Source: an uncultured Verrucomicrobiae bacterium (lineage in GTDB: Bacteria > Verrucomicrobiota > Verrucomicrobiia > Limisphaerales > UBA1096). Taken from it: a stretch of DNA of 64,000 nucleotides. The translations under genes and the position numbers were made by a program. The DNA lies in assembly GCA_937770485.1 (NCBI GenBank), contig CALJHX010000007.1:1-64000 (forward strand), in the 5' to 3' direction. The notes beneath the pieces are model-generated. The model did no database searches. It saw only the letters and a program-made list of their open reading frames with translations, and was not told the origin of the DNA. Of the stretch, positions 18,339-26,480 are shown one piece after another (the stretch's first letter is position 1; each line of letters starts with the position of its first letter).

Positions 18339-19550
18339 TCACACCCGGAAGAGCACGCTCTCGCGGTTGAACCATTTCGCACAGAAAAACAGCAGCCCGC
18401 CTGCGATCAGGGTGCTGGAGGCAAAAATAGCCAGCAGCATCGTGTAGTCCATCGTGCCCTTGAGCAGCTCCTTCATCGCCAGCGAGACGTTGGTGACCGG
18501 CACCGACGCCCAGAACCAGTTCAACTCCACACCGGGCAACATGGCGAGCGCGGCCGGGACGATCAGCACGATGCCAAACGGGGAAATCAGCGTGGAGGCC
18601 TCGGCGGAGTTACGCGCAAAAATGGAAATGCTCAGCAGTAAGGCGGCGAACATGGCCGCGACCGGAATCAGCATCAGCGCCAGCAGCATCAAATCCAGCA
18701 AGTCAATCGACCCGATGAGCGTCCCGATGATCCCGCGCAACTCCCCTGCCTTGATGGCCAGCCATGTCCCGAGACTGGCCAGGTTCAGCAGCACGGCGAT
18801 GATGCCGCCGCAGAAAACTGCCAAGAATTTTCCCAGCACAACTTGGTGCCGCGGGATCGGCGCCAGCAGCAGCGTCTCCAGCGTGCCCCGTTCCTTCTCA
18901 CCGGCACCGAGGTGGATCGCGGGATACACCACGCCCATGAAACAAAACGCGATGAAAAAATAAGGCACCATCCCGCCAATACGATCGCCAATAACTTCGC
19001 GGATTTTGCCCGTCCCCTGTTTACGCAGGCGTACAGGCTCAAGTAGCGATTTCTGTTTTTGCCCCGACGGCACGCCAAGCTTGGCCAAGCGGGCAGCGGT
19101 CAACCCATCGTTGAATTTTTCCACCAAGCCCTGCACTCGATCCTCCACCTTGCTGCCCATCGACGCATTGTCAAAATGCAACTCAATCGACGCCTGTTCC
19201 TGACCGCTCAACTGGGTCGCAGTCTTCTCCGGGATCACGAGGCCGAAGTCGATCCTCTCCTCCCGGATAGCCACAACCAACTCGTCCGAGGATCCAAGCG
19301 TGACCTTTTTGAAACCATTCGCCCCCTCGAAAGTCTTGGCAAACTCCGGGGCAAACTCATCCCCAAAGACGACATACTCCAGCACTTCTGATTTGGCTTC
19401 CTGTTCCTTCTTTATCACAAACCCGATCAACAAGTTAAGCAACAGCGGAACGACCACGATCGGAAGAATGATCATCAACAGCAGGGTTTTACGATCCCTC
19501 AGGACATCCTTCATCTCCTTAAAAAAAACGGTTTGGAATCCAGCCTTCAT
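18339..19550 (-). CDS. ABC-2 type transporter permease, NatB-like
   Basis: A 403-residue membrane subunit with an N-terminal membrane helix (LLLMIILPIVVVPLLLNLLIGF), a large extracytoplasmic domain and a cluster of five or six helices after residue 200. GAGEKERGTLETLLLAPI is the conserved cytoplasmic coupling sequence of ABC-2 permeases. It overlaps the ATPase gene by 4 bases and so forms one transporter. NatAB relatives export sodium or other small molecules. The substrate is not evident here. Confidence 0.88.
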   Translation of the reverse strand: MKAGFQTVFFKEMKDVLRDRKTLLLMIILPIVVVPLLLNLLIGFVIKKEQEAKSEVLEYVVFGDEFAPEFAKTFEGANGFKKVTLGSSDELVVAIREERIDFGLVIPEKTATQLSGQEQASIELHFDNASMGSKVEDRVQGLVEKFNDGLTAARLAKLGVPSGQKQKSLLEPVRLRKQGTGKIREVIGDRIGGMVPYFFIAFCFMGVVYPAIHLGAGEKERGTLETLLLAPIPRHQVVLGKFLAVFCGGIIAVLLNLASLGTWLAIKAGELRGIIGTLIGSIDLLDLMLLALMLIPVAAMFAALLLSISIFARNSAEASTLISPFGIVLIVPAALAMLPGVELNWFWASVPVTNVSLAMKELLKGTMDYTMLLAIFASSTLIAGGLLFFCAKWFNRESVLFRV

Positions 19551-20338
19551 GTTTTTGCTCCCTCTGTTTTCGGCCTGATAAGCCTGAGAAACGCCTTGTC
19601 CAAAAACGACTCACCGGTTTGCGACCGCATCGTATCGACGCCACCCTCGAAGCAGAGTTTGCCCTCGTGGACGATGACCACGCTGTCGCACAACTGATCG
19701 ACCTCGTCCATGTGGTGGGTGGAAAACAGAACCGTCCGTCCCTCGCTTTTACAGACAGCCACGACCGTCAGCACCGAATCCGCAGCAGCCACGTCGAGAC
19801 CTGTGGTCAACTCATCGAAAAGCAGGATTTCAGGGTCATGAATCAGCGCCCTTGCGATGGACACCTTTTGGCGCATGCCGGAGGAAAGCGTTTCGTTTCG
19901 TTGGTCGAGGAACCAATCCATGTCCAACTTACGTGCCAGCGATCTGATGCGCTCGTCAAGCGCGGCGGCGGCCATGCCGTGCAGCTTGCCGTAATAGCTC
20001 AGCATCTCGCGGGCAGTCAACCGGCCGTAAAGCCCCGTGTTGCCGGAGACGAACCCGATACGCTTCCGGATCTCCAGCGGGTTTTTCGTGAGGTCTTCAC
20101 CATCACACAAAACGACACCCGAGGTGGGCTTCAGCGAGGTGGAGAGAATGCGCAGCAACGTTGTTTTACCCGCCCCATTTTGCCCAAGCAGCCCAAGCAC
20201 CTGTCCACGCCTCACTTCAAAATCAATGCCGTCAATTGCGTGAAAGCGCCGACCCCTTTCACGAGGATCATGCCCCTCCCTCCCTCGTTTGCTGGAGGCT
20301 AGACGGAAAACTTTGGTCAGAGAACTGACTTGAAGCAT
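19547..20338 (-). CDS. ABC transporter ATP-binding subunit, NatA-like
   Basis: A 263-residue ATPase. The Walker A motif GQNGAGKTT is near residue 53, the signature LSSGMRQK near 150, the Walker B ILLFDE near 170, and the switch histidine is in FSTHHMDE. An extra basic stretch ([16 protein letters not shown]) sits between the first strands. Upstream partner of the NatB-like permease, in a two-gene operon. Confidence 0.93.
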   Translation of the reverse strand: MLQVSSLTKVFRLASSKRGREGHDPRERGRRFHAIDGIDFEVRRGQVLGLLGQNGAGKTTLLRILSTSLKPTSGVVLCDGEDLTKNPLEIRKRIGFVSGNTGLYGRLTAREMLSYYGKLHGMAAAALDERIRSLARKLDMDWFLDQRNETLSSGMRQKVSIARALIHDPEILLFDELTTGLDVAAADSVLTVVAVCKSEGRTVLFSTHHMDEVDQLCDSVVIVHEGKLCFEGGVDTMRSQTGESFLDKAFLRLIRPKTEGAKT

Positions 20339-20388
20339 GGATAATAAAATTTATATTTATAAATTTTCATGCTTTACCAAGCCTTTGG

Positions 20389-21834
20389 CTACTGAGCGCA
20401 GAGCTCTTTTAGACGTTCGTCGGGGGTTTGGTAGGCGCGGGTGCGGAAGAGGAAATCGACGATGCTGCCTTCGTGGGGTTGGAGCCAGTTGAGGGCGATG
20501 GTGGGCATCGCACCGATGTTAAGGCGGTCGATGTTGGTCGCATCTGTAAGCTGCGCGGCCCAGGTTTCGTCATTGGTGATGGCAGAGGCGACGAGGGTGC
20601 CGCCGATTTTTTCAATCATCTTTTCCTGCGGACATTTCACGACACTGGTGAAGGGGAACATATATTCGGTGTTAGCCATTTTAAGGTCGGGCGAATCGCA
20701 ATGTAAAATGGTGGTGCGGATGTAATCGCAGCGCTCCATTTGCTCGAGGCGCGCGCCGTGCTTGGCGGTGACGTGCGTGGTGCCGGTCTCTTCGCAGCCA
20801 TCTTCGATCATGCCCCAAACAGCCTCGGCTTGGCCGGGCACGGTGAAGGCGGCGAGGCCAGCCTCGGGGTCGGTGGGGTCTTTGACTTCAAACGGGCCAA
20901 GGCGCTCGGCGAGGGCTTCGGCGATTTCCTCTGTGTGGCGCGAGGCCCACACGCCGGAGCAGTTGATGCAGCCACGCCCACTGTTTTTGTAAATGCTATC
21001 GGCCATCAAATCAAGGTAGTCCTCCCATTGATCGACCACGTCGTCGCCCAGTAAAATTTTGCTGTAGCCGGGGCCGTGCACTTGGACTTGTTCGTTGCCG
21101 GAATAATTTTTGACCGTTTGTGTGCTGCCAAAAATCATAACGCGGCCGCAGCGCGAAACCGTCTCTGCGCCCATTTCGCCGCCGCCTGGATAAATGCCGA
21201 TGGCTTCCTTGGGCACACCGGCCTCGGTGAAGGCGGCGAACATGCGGTAAGGCGTCCACGGCTCTTGCGGGCCGGGCTTGAGGATGAGGCCGATTTGCAT
21301 GGGGATGACCGGCATCCACAGCGTGTGAACGCCGGGGGAGTTGCTGGGCAGCACCATGCCCAGTACGGGCGACTGCGCTTGGTAGCTGATGGGCACGCCG
21401 CGATCCTCCACGCCGAAGCCGCGCTCGAGGATGGAGATATCCAGCCCGCGCGTGAGGGAGTCGAGGATTTGATCCATGTGGTTCAGTACGAAATGGTTTT
21501 TCTCCATATTGAACTTGCACATGTGCTCCGGCAAACCGGTGGAGGCGGATTGTTGCCGAGCGAAATCGTCGGGTGTTTGCACGCCATCGCCGAGCGGCAG
21601 CGTGGCATTGAGGTAAAGGTCGCCGGCCTTTTTCATCATCTCGACGAGGTCCTTGATGGGAATCTCGCGCAGCACTTCCCGCGCGCGGGCGGCCTGGCGC
21701 ATGTCGCGCGCGAGCAGGCCAGGATTGGCTTGGCCGACCTTGGCCAAGACTTCGCCGGTGCGGTGATGGATGACTTCTTCGGTGTCGAGGCTCTCGTAAG
21801 GTTCGCCCCAGCGTATAACGGGAATGTTAATCAT
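20389..21834 (-). CDS. Aldehyde dehydrogenase-superfamily protein, putative acyl reductase (LuxC-like)
   Basis: A 481-residue NAD(P)-dependent ALDH-fold enzyme. The presumed catalytic cysteine lies in RGCINCSGVW near residue 291, and the N-terminal Rossmann part contains PSNSPGVHTLW and LKPGPQEPW. The gene partner is an AMP-forming ligase-like protein 18 bases upstream on the same strand. A ligase plus an ALDH-type reductase is the logic of fatty acid reductases such as LuxE/LuxC, so reduction of an activated acyl group to an aldehyde is a reasonable inference. Ordinary aldehyde oxidation is the alternative. Confidence 0.7.
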   Translation of the reverse strand: MINIPVIRWGEPYESLDTEEVIHHRTGEVLAKVGQANPGLLARDMRQAARAREVLREIPIKDLVEMMKKAGDLYLNATLPLGDGVQTPDDFARQQSASTGLPEHMCKFNMEKNHFVLNHMDQILDSLTRGLDISILERGFGVEDRGVPISYQAQSPVLGMVLPSNSPGVHTLWMPVIPMQIGLILKPGPQEPWTPYRMFAAFTEAGVPKEAIGIYPGGGEMGAETVSRCGRVMIFGSTQTVKNYSGNEQVQVHGPGYSKILLGDDVVDQWEDYLDLMADSIYKNSGRGCINCSGVWASRHTEEIAEALAERLGPFEVKDPTDPEAGLAAFTVPGQAEAVWGMIEDGCEETGTTHVTAKHGARLEQMERCDYIRTTILHCDSPDLKMANTEYMFPFTSVVKCPQEKMIEKIGGTLVASAITNDETWAAQLTDATNIDRLNIGAMPTIALNWLQPHEGSIVDFLFRTRAYQTPDERLKELCAQ

Positions 21835-21852
21835 AATTTAAAATATAGTTTT

Positions 21853-22944
21853 CTAGTAAACCCCCTCGACAATTTTTTTCGTCAATGCGCCGAAGGGGCG
21901 CACTTCGGCGACGCCGTCCCATGGGTAAAGCTCAATGGGTTCCCGGCGGATGGCTTCGTCGCGCTCGAAGAAGCGCGGCATAAAAAATTCCTTGGTGAGC
22001 GTGGTCAACTCCACGCGGCCCCATTCGCCGTACTCGACCGGCGCGTTGGTGTCCGGATTCAAAACACGCATCAGCGCGCGCGGTTGCGGCGCGTAATAGG
22101 TGATGGAATATTTGTCCTCGGGCGTGAGCGGCTTGTGCTTGGCCAAGCCCATCAGCGTGTTGCCGTACGTTGGCACGAACCCGATTTTATTTTCCAACAA
22201 CTCCTCGCACAGGAAGCGCGTGTACTGCGGATCCATCGTGGTGCCCCCGCAGAACACGCCGCGAATGCCCGCATCGTACAAGCTGCTGCCTTCGCTCTCG
22301 TAACGCTCGGCGATGCTCTCAAGCAATTTCGGCGTGGTGAACAGCGCGCTCACGCTGCGGTTTTTCATAATCGTCGTGGCTTGGTCGACGACGTGTTCCA
22401 TGTACGCCTTGGCTTGGTCGAATTGTTTTTCTTTGATGAGCCGCTTGACCCAGCGCGGATCGAGATCGACAAAATAACACGAGCAGCCGCGCACATTGGC
22501 GAGATGCTCAATGGACAACCGCAGCCGGCGCGGTCCCGTCGGGCCGACCATCAGCCAGTAGTGATCGCGCGGAAAGGCGGCATCATCCAGCGTGTCGGAA
22601 AACTCGCTGTAGTCGATTTTGTAATCCTCCCAGCCGATGCGTTGTTTGGGCATACCGGTGGTGCCGCCGGTTTCAAAAATGTTGAACGGCTTCCCCTTGA
22701 ATTTGGCGGGCACCCACACTTCGGGCTGCTGGTCGCGCAGCCATTCGTCCTGGAAATGCGGAAACTTAGCCAGTAAATCGTCGAGGCACTTCACCTCCGC
22801 TGCTGGGTCCCAATCTGCGTCCCTGGCCCAATCCAGCCAGAACGGGCAGCCCGTTTCCGGCGAGAAATGCCACTGCACAATCTCCGCCACATGCGCATCG
22901 AGCGCGGCACGTGCCTCCTGAATTTGTATGTCTAAATCAGCCAT
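21853..22944 (-). CDS. AMP-dependent acyl-activating enzyme, LuxE/phenylacetate-CoA ligase-like
   Basis: A 363-residue protein with the nucleotide-binding signature FETGGTTGMPKQR near residue 90, followed by VFCGGTTMD and VPTYGNTLMG, which fit the adenylation fold of phenylacetate-CoA ligase and LuxE-type acyl-protein synthetases. It is shorter than full-length ligases (about 430-450 residues) and lacks a recognisable complete C-terminal lid domain. It would activate a carboxylic acid as acyl-AMP for the ALDH encoded downstream. The substrate is unknown. Confidence 0.7.
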   Translation of the reverse strand: MADLDIQIQEARAALDAHVAEIVQWHFSPETGCPFWLDWARDADWDPAAEVKCLDDLLAKFPHFQDEWLRDQQPEVWVPAKFKGKPFNIFETGGTTGMPKQRIGWEDYKIDYSEFSDTLDDAAFPRDHYWLMVGPTGPRRLRLSIEHLANVRGCSCYFVDLDPRWVKRLIKEKQFDQAKAYMEHVVDQATTIMKNRSVSALFTTPKLLESIAERYESEGSSLYDAGIRGVFCGGTTMDPQYTRFLCEELLENKIGFVPTYGNTLMGLAKHKPLTPEDKYSITYYAPQPRALMRVLNPDTNAPVEYGEWGRVELTTLTKEFFMPRFFERDEAIRREPIELYPWDGVAEVRPFGALTKKIVEGVY

Positions 22945-22992
22945 AAAAAAATGTTACGTCAGTGTGGGGCTTAGCCAAGCGCGGTAGTCGGT

Positions 22993-24603
22993 TCAGCCCT
23001 TGGCCGGGAAAAACTTGTCGATTGTCTCGCCGGTGGGCGGCTTGGTTGCCAGCGACACGCCGACCAGTGCCACCACCGATGCGAGACAAATGAATGCCAC
23101 CGGCATTACGCCCGCGATGAGGTACTCGCCGTGTTCCTTCACGCCAAACCACTGCTCGCCGGCGGCCCGGCCAAGCGAGTCGTGGATGAACAGCACCCAC
23201 GTCACCGCTGTCGCAATCACGCTGGCAAACACGCCCGCCGTTGTAACCCGCTTCCAGTAAACGGCGGCAAACGCGATCGGGAACAATGCCGAAAAACCGC
23301 TGAAGCACCAGATACCAAGATTGAAAACGCTCATCGGCTTGAAGATGGAAATCACGTACGTGATCACAACGATGAACACGATGAAGCCGCGACCGAGCCA
23401 GACTTTCTGCCGGTCACTAAAGCGTTTTTCGCCGAACATCGGCACGATAAAATCGTTGGTGAACATGCTGCCGACGCAGACGAACTGCGAGTCGAGCGAA
23501 CTCATGATCGCTGCCAGCACGCCGGCAGAGAACAGCCCGATCAGCACCGGGTCAACCATGAATTTATTCACCATCATGCTAAGAACCGTGTTTGCGTTGG
23601 GCGCGCCATTGGGTAGTTTCGGCACGATCAAACTGCCCTCGGCGTACAGACCCGCACCCCATATGCCGATCAGGATGCACGGCACCCAGACGATCATGAT
23701 GCAGAGCGGATGGGCAATGACCGTCAGCCGGAATGCCTTCGCGCTCTTGGCCGTCAGCCAATGCTGGAACAGGTGCGGGAACATTCCAACGCTCAACGGC
23801 ACCAGCATGTAGCTCATGAAATGCGCCGGCGTCATCAACCCCTCACGGACGAGTTTCTCCGGGGCGTGCTGCCTGGCCAATTCGGAGGCCTCGGCCAAGC
23901 CGCCGATACCCTTGGCGATCACGATGAAGCCGACGAGACCCATGATCATGAAGACAATCGTCTGGAACGTGTTCGCCCAGACGGCGGATCGCACCCCGCC
24001 GGAGAAGACGTAAAACAGGACGACCCCACAGATCACCAAGCCGGTCAGCCAACCCGGCACTGCGCCGGCGTCGAACGTCCCCGGGAACATTCCGCGCGTC
24101 ACCCCGCCGATATACGTCCCCGCTCCGATCAAGCCGACCAGCAGATACGGAATGATCAGCCCGGCCAAGATTGGGAACAGTAGATAGCCGAGTTTCTTCG
24201 ACTCGAAGCGGTCGCGGAAAAACTGGATCTGCGTCACGTAGCCGTATTTTTTGCCGAAGCTCCACATGCGAATGCCGACGAGAAAAAAACAGGCGGCGTG
24301 AATCAACCCCGAACTCGAGGCCATCAATCCGTACACGCCGATGCCCATGCTGAACGCCTTGCCGGTGGAACCGACCAGCGCGAAGGCGGTCATCGTCGTG
24401 CCGAACACGCTCATCAGCAGCATGAACGGCCCGATCGAATGGCTCGCGACGAAGAAGTCCTTGCTCGAACCGCGAAATAGTCGGCTAGAAATCCAGCCCA
24501 GCCCAAACAACACGCACATGTAAATACCGATGATCACCAGCGGCGTGCGCGATACGGGCTCGGCCGCCTGGCCAAGCGCGATTAACGGGGTGATACTGCT
24601 CAT
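22993..24603 (-). CDS. Sodium:solute symporter (SSS family)
   Basis: A 536-residue membrane protein with about 13 hydrophobic segments. The SSS fold is visible in FGTTMTAFALVGSTGKAF, the middle GGVRSAVWANTFQ and SSLDSQFVCVGSMFTNDF, which carry the sodium-site serine and threonine residues. It would import a sugar, amino acid or organic acid with sodium. It overlaps by 4 bases a small DUF3311-type protein that commonly accompanies such carriers. Confidence 0.9.
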   Translation of the reverse strand: MSSITPLIALGQAAEPVSRTPLVIIGIYMCVLFGLGWISSRLFRGSSKDFFVASHSIGPFMLLMSVFGTTMTAFALVGSTGKAFSMGIGVYGLMASSSGLIHAACFFLVGIRMWSFGKKYGYVTQIQFFRDRFESKKLGYLLFPILAGLIIPYLLVGLIGAGTYIGGVTRGMFPGTFDAGAVPGWLTGLVICGVVLFYVFSGGVRSAVWANTFQTIVFMIMGLVGFIVIAKGIGGLAEASELARQHAPEKLVREGLMTPAHFMSYMLVPLSVGMFPHLFQHWLTAKSAKAFRLTVIAHPLCIMIVWVPCILIGIWGAGLYAEGSLIVPKLPNGAPNANTVLSMMVNKFMVDPVLIGLFSAGVLAAIMSSLDSQFVCVGSMFTNDFIVPMFGEKRFSDRQKVWLGRGFIVFIVVITYVISIFKPMSVFNLGIWCFSGFSALFPIAFAAVYWKRVTTAGVFASVIATAVTWVLFIHDSLGRAAGEQWFGVKEHGEYLIAGVMPVAFICLASVVALVGVSLATKPPTGETIDKFFPAKG

Positions 24604-24830
24604 TGCTCCCCTCCCGCCTCGTCACCAGACTCGGCCCACTGCTCGATGTCGCCTGGCCAAGCCCACTTGACGGCCATTGCCCACACGGCAGCTGCCATGC
24701 ACGAATACAGCGAGTGATAAAAAAGGCCAAGTGGCATGAAGCCAAACACCAATTCGCCGTTGTCCCACCACCAAACGTCCTGATGGATGACGGCCAACAA
24801 AATGAGCAAACCGTAAACAACTTTTTTCAT
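24600..24830 (-). CDS. Small DUF3311-like membrane protein, partner of SSS symporter
   Basis: A 76-residue protein with two hydrophobic segments (VVYGLLILLAVIHQDVWWW and LYSCMAAAVWAMAVKW). The DVWWWDN...GFMPLGLFYHS pattern fits DUF3311, short proteins encoded directly upstream of SSS carriers. The stop codon overlaps the symporter start (ATGA type), indicating coupled translation and probably a shared membrane complex. Confidence 0.8.
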   Translation of the reverse strand: MKKVVYGLLILLAVIHQDVWWWDNGELVFGFMPLGLFYHSLYSCMAAAVWAMAVKWAWPGDIEQWAESGDEAGGEQ

Positions 24831-24854
24831 GAGATGCGATTGGCCAAGTGCTTG

Positions 24855-26462
24855 TTACTTGGCCTTCTTTTGATCCGTGGCAGCCTTGGCACGGGCCTCG
24901 TCGTACAGCGCGTAAAGGTGTGATTGCGTTGCGACGTACAACACGCCGTTGGCCACGATCGGCGTGGAATAGATCGGTGCCGGGAAGTAGGTCTCGCTCA
25001 GCAACGTCATTTTTTTGTCGGAAGCCAGCACGACAAAATCGCCGTCCTCGTCGCCGACGTAAACCTTGCCGTCCGCCACAAAAGTCGAGCCCCACATGTG
25101 CGCTTTCATATCGTAAATCCAGTGCAATTTGCCGGTGTCGGCGTCGAGGCAATGCACGTATCCGGAGAAATCACTGACGAACAAAAGCCCATTCCCGGGG
25201 TCGATAGATACGGTGGAAATACTGCGCTTAATGCCCTTGTACGACCAGATCGTGCCGCTCTTTGTGATGTCGCCCTTCTTCGTGGGGTCGAGGCAAACGA
25301 GATGGCCGACGCCCTCGCCGTGTTCGGGATCCTGCCCCGTCGCAATATAAACGCGGTTGTTGTAAAAAACCGGCGTGGCGTTGATCTCGCTCGGCCCCTC
25401 GGCAGCCGGGTACTTGATCGCCTTGCCATCCTCGTCCTTTTTGTACTCGGGCGGATTGGCGTCGAACCACCAAACCTTGCGCAGAAAATCGAGATCCTCA
25501 TCCTCGTCGTAAACCGGCTTGGGGTTGAAGGCGTAACAAATACCATCGCCGCCGCCGAAGAACAGTTGGCCCTGCCCGTTCACCACGCCGTACGAAGGCG
25601 AACTCCATTGGCCGTGAAAAATATTCGGGCCAATGCCGGCGTCGTCCTCGCCCTTCAACTCACCGGTTTTGGCGTCAAGCGCGATGAAACTTGGCGAGAG
25701 TGGCGACGGCACGTTCGAGTGCGTCCAGTCCTGGCCGTTGGATGTGCAGGCGTAAACCATGTCGCCCACCACGATGATCGAGCAGTTCGATGCGTTATGG
25801 GGGAACACGCCCAACTCGTCCATCATATCGTAACGCCAAATGATGTCGCCGTCTTTCGGGCCAAGCTTGGCTGGCGGCTTGCCGGTGTCGAGATGCACGT
25901 AAACAGCCTCGTCTTTGTACGGGCCGTCGTTGCCGTTGGACAAGCCGGCCACATCGACGCAGAGCACTTCGCAACGGCTGCTGACGACGTAAAGCCGGTT
26001 GTCGACCACCGTCGGCGACGAGAGTAAGCCGAGACTTTCCCAATCGTTCACTTTGCCGGATTTGAGCTTGGGGATGACCAGTTGCCAGAGAAAGTCGCCG
26101 CTCTTTTCATCAAGACACAACAGGATGCTTCGGTCGCCGGGATGCTTCGGGTCACGCATCGAGTCGTTGTTGGTGCCGACGAAAATTCTACCGTTGGAGA
26201 TGGTGGTGTTGCCGTAACTTTGCGTGCCGAGCTTGGCCGCCCACTTGACGTTTTTGGCGGTCGACAAGTCCACGTCCTCGGTGCCCTGCTTGAAATCGCC
26301 CGGCTCAACCTTGTCCGGAAGGCCAGTGGCTCCTGGAGCGAACATGTTGCGGCCCAGTGTGTTGCCGCCCCATTGCGGCCAATCCACTGCCACCGCGGCA
26401 GCGTTTCCCAAAATGCCGGCGGCCAATCCGGTTACGATCGCGTTTTTCAGGTTTTTCATCAT
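24855..26462 (-). CDS. Secreted PQQ-like beta-propeller protein
   Basis: A 535-residue exported protein. A signal peptide (AIVTGLAAGILGNAAAVAV) is followed by WPQWGGNTLG, then repeated blades with the W-type docking pattern of quinoproteins (for example KNVKWAAKLG, FLWQLVIP, KLHWIYDMK, LYVATQSHLYAL). Cofactor residues cannot be confirmed, and many such proteins in this phylum are probably structural or bind ligands without PQQ. A second, larger propeller lies directly upstream in the same direction. Confidence 0.82.
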   Translation of the reverse strand: MMKNLKNAIVTGLAAGILGNAAAVAVDWPQWGGNTLGRNMFAPGATGLPDKVEPGDFKQGTEDVDLSTAKNVKWAAKLGTQSYGNTTISNGRIFVGTNNDSMRDPKHPGDRSILLCLDEKSGDFLWQLVIPKLKSGKVNDWESLGLLSSPTVVDNRLYVVSSRCEVLCVDVAGLSNGNDGPYKDEAVYVHLDTGKPPAKLGPKDGDIIWRYDMMDELGVFPHNASNCSIIVVGDMVYACTSNGQDWTHSNVPSPLSPSFIALDAKTGELKGEDDAGIGPNIFHGQWSSPSYGVVNGQGQLFFGGGDGICYAFNPKPVYDEDEDLDFLRKVWWFDANPPEYKKDEDGKAIKYPAAEGPSEINATPVFYNNRVYIATGQDPEHGEGVGHLVCLDPTKKGDITKSGTIWSYKGIKRSISTVSIDPGNGLLFVSDFSGYVHCLDADTGKLHWIYDMKAHMWGSTFVADGKVYVGDEDGDFVVLASDKKMTLLSETYFPAPIYSTPIVANGVLYVATQSHLYALYDEARAKAATDQKKAK

Positions 26463-26480
26463 CTGACTAAAAGTTTTTTG

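Noticed and set aside
18339-20338. A drug or bacteriocin exporter reading of the NatAB-like ABC genes
   Set aside because: No peptidase domain, precursor peptide or immunity gene is nearby, and the fold fits the general ABC-2/NatAB type.
21076-22776. 566-residue plus-strand ORF across the ALDH and ligase genes
   Set aside because: It is the reverse-strand shadow of two well-supported minus-strand genes with clear motifs. The translation has no recognisable domain and crosses the gap between them.
24924-26027. 367-residue plus-strand ORF antisense to the propeller gene
   Set aside because: Antisense shadow of a secreted propeller with repeat structure; no support.
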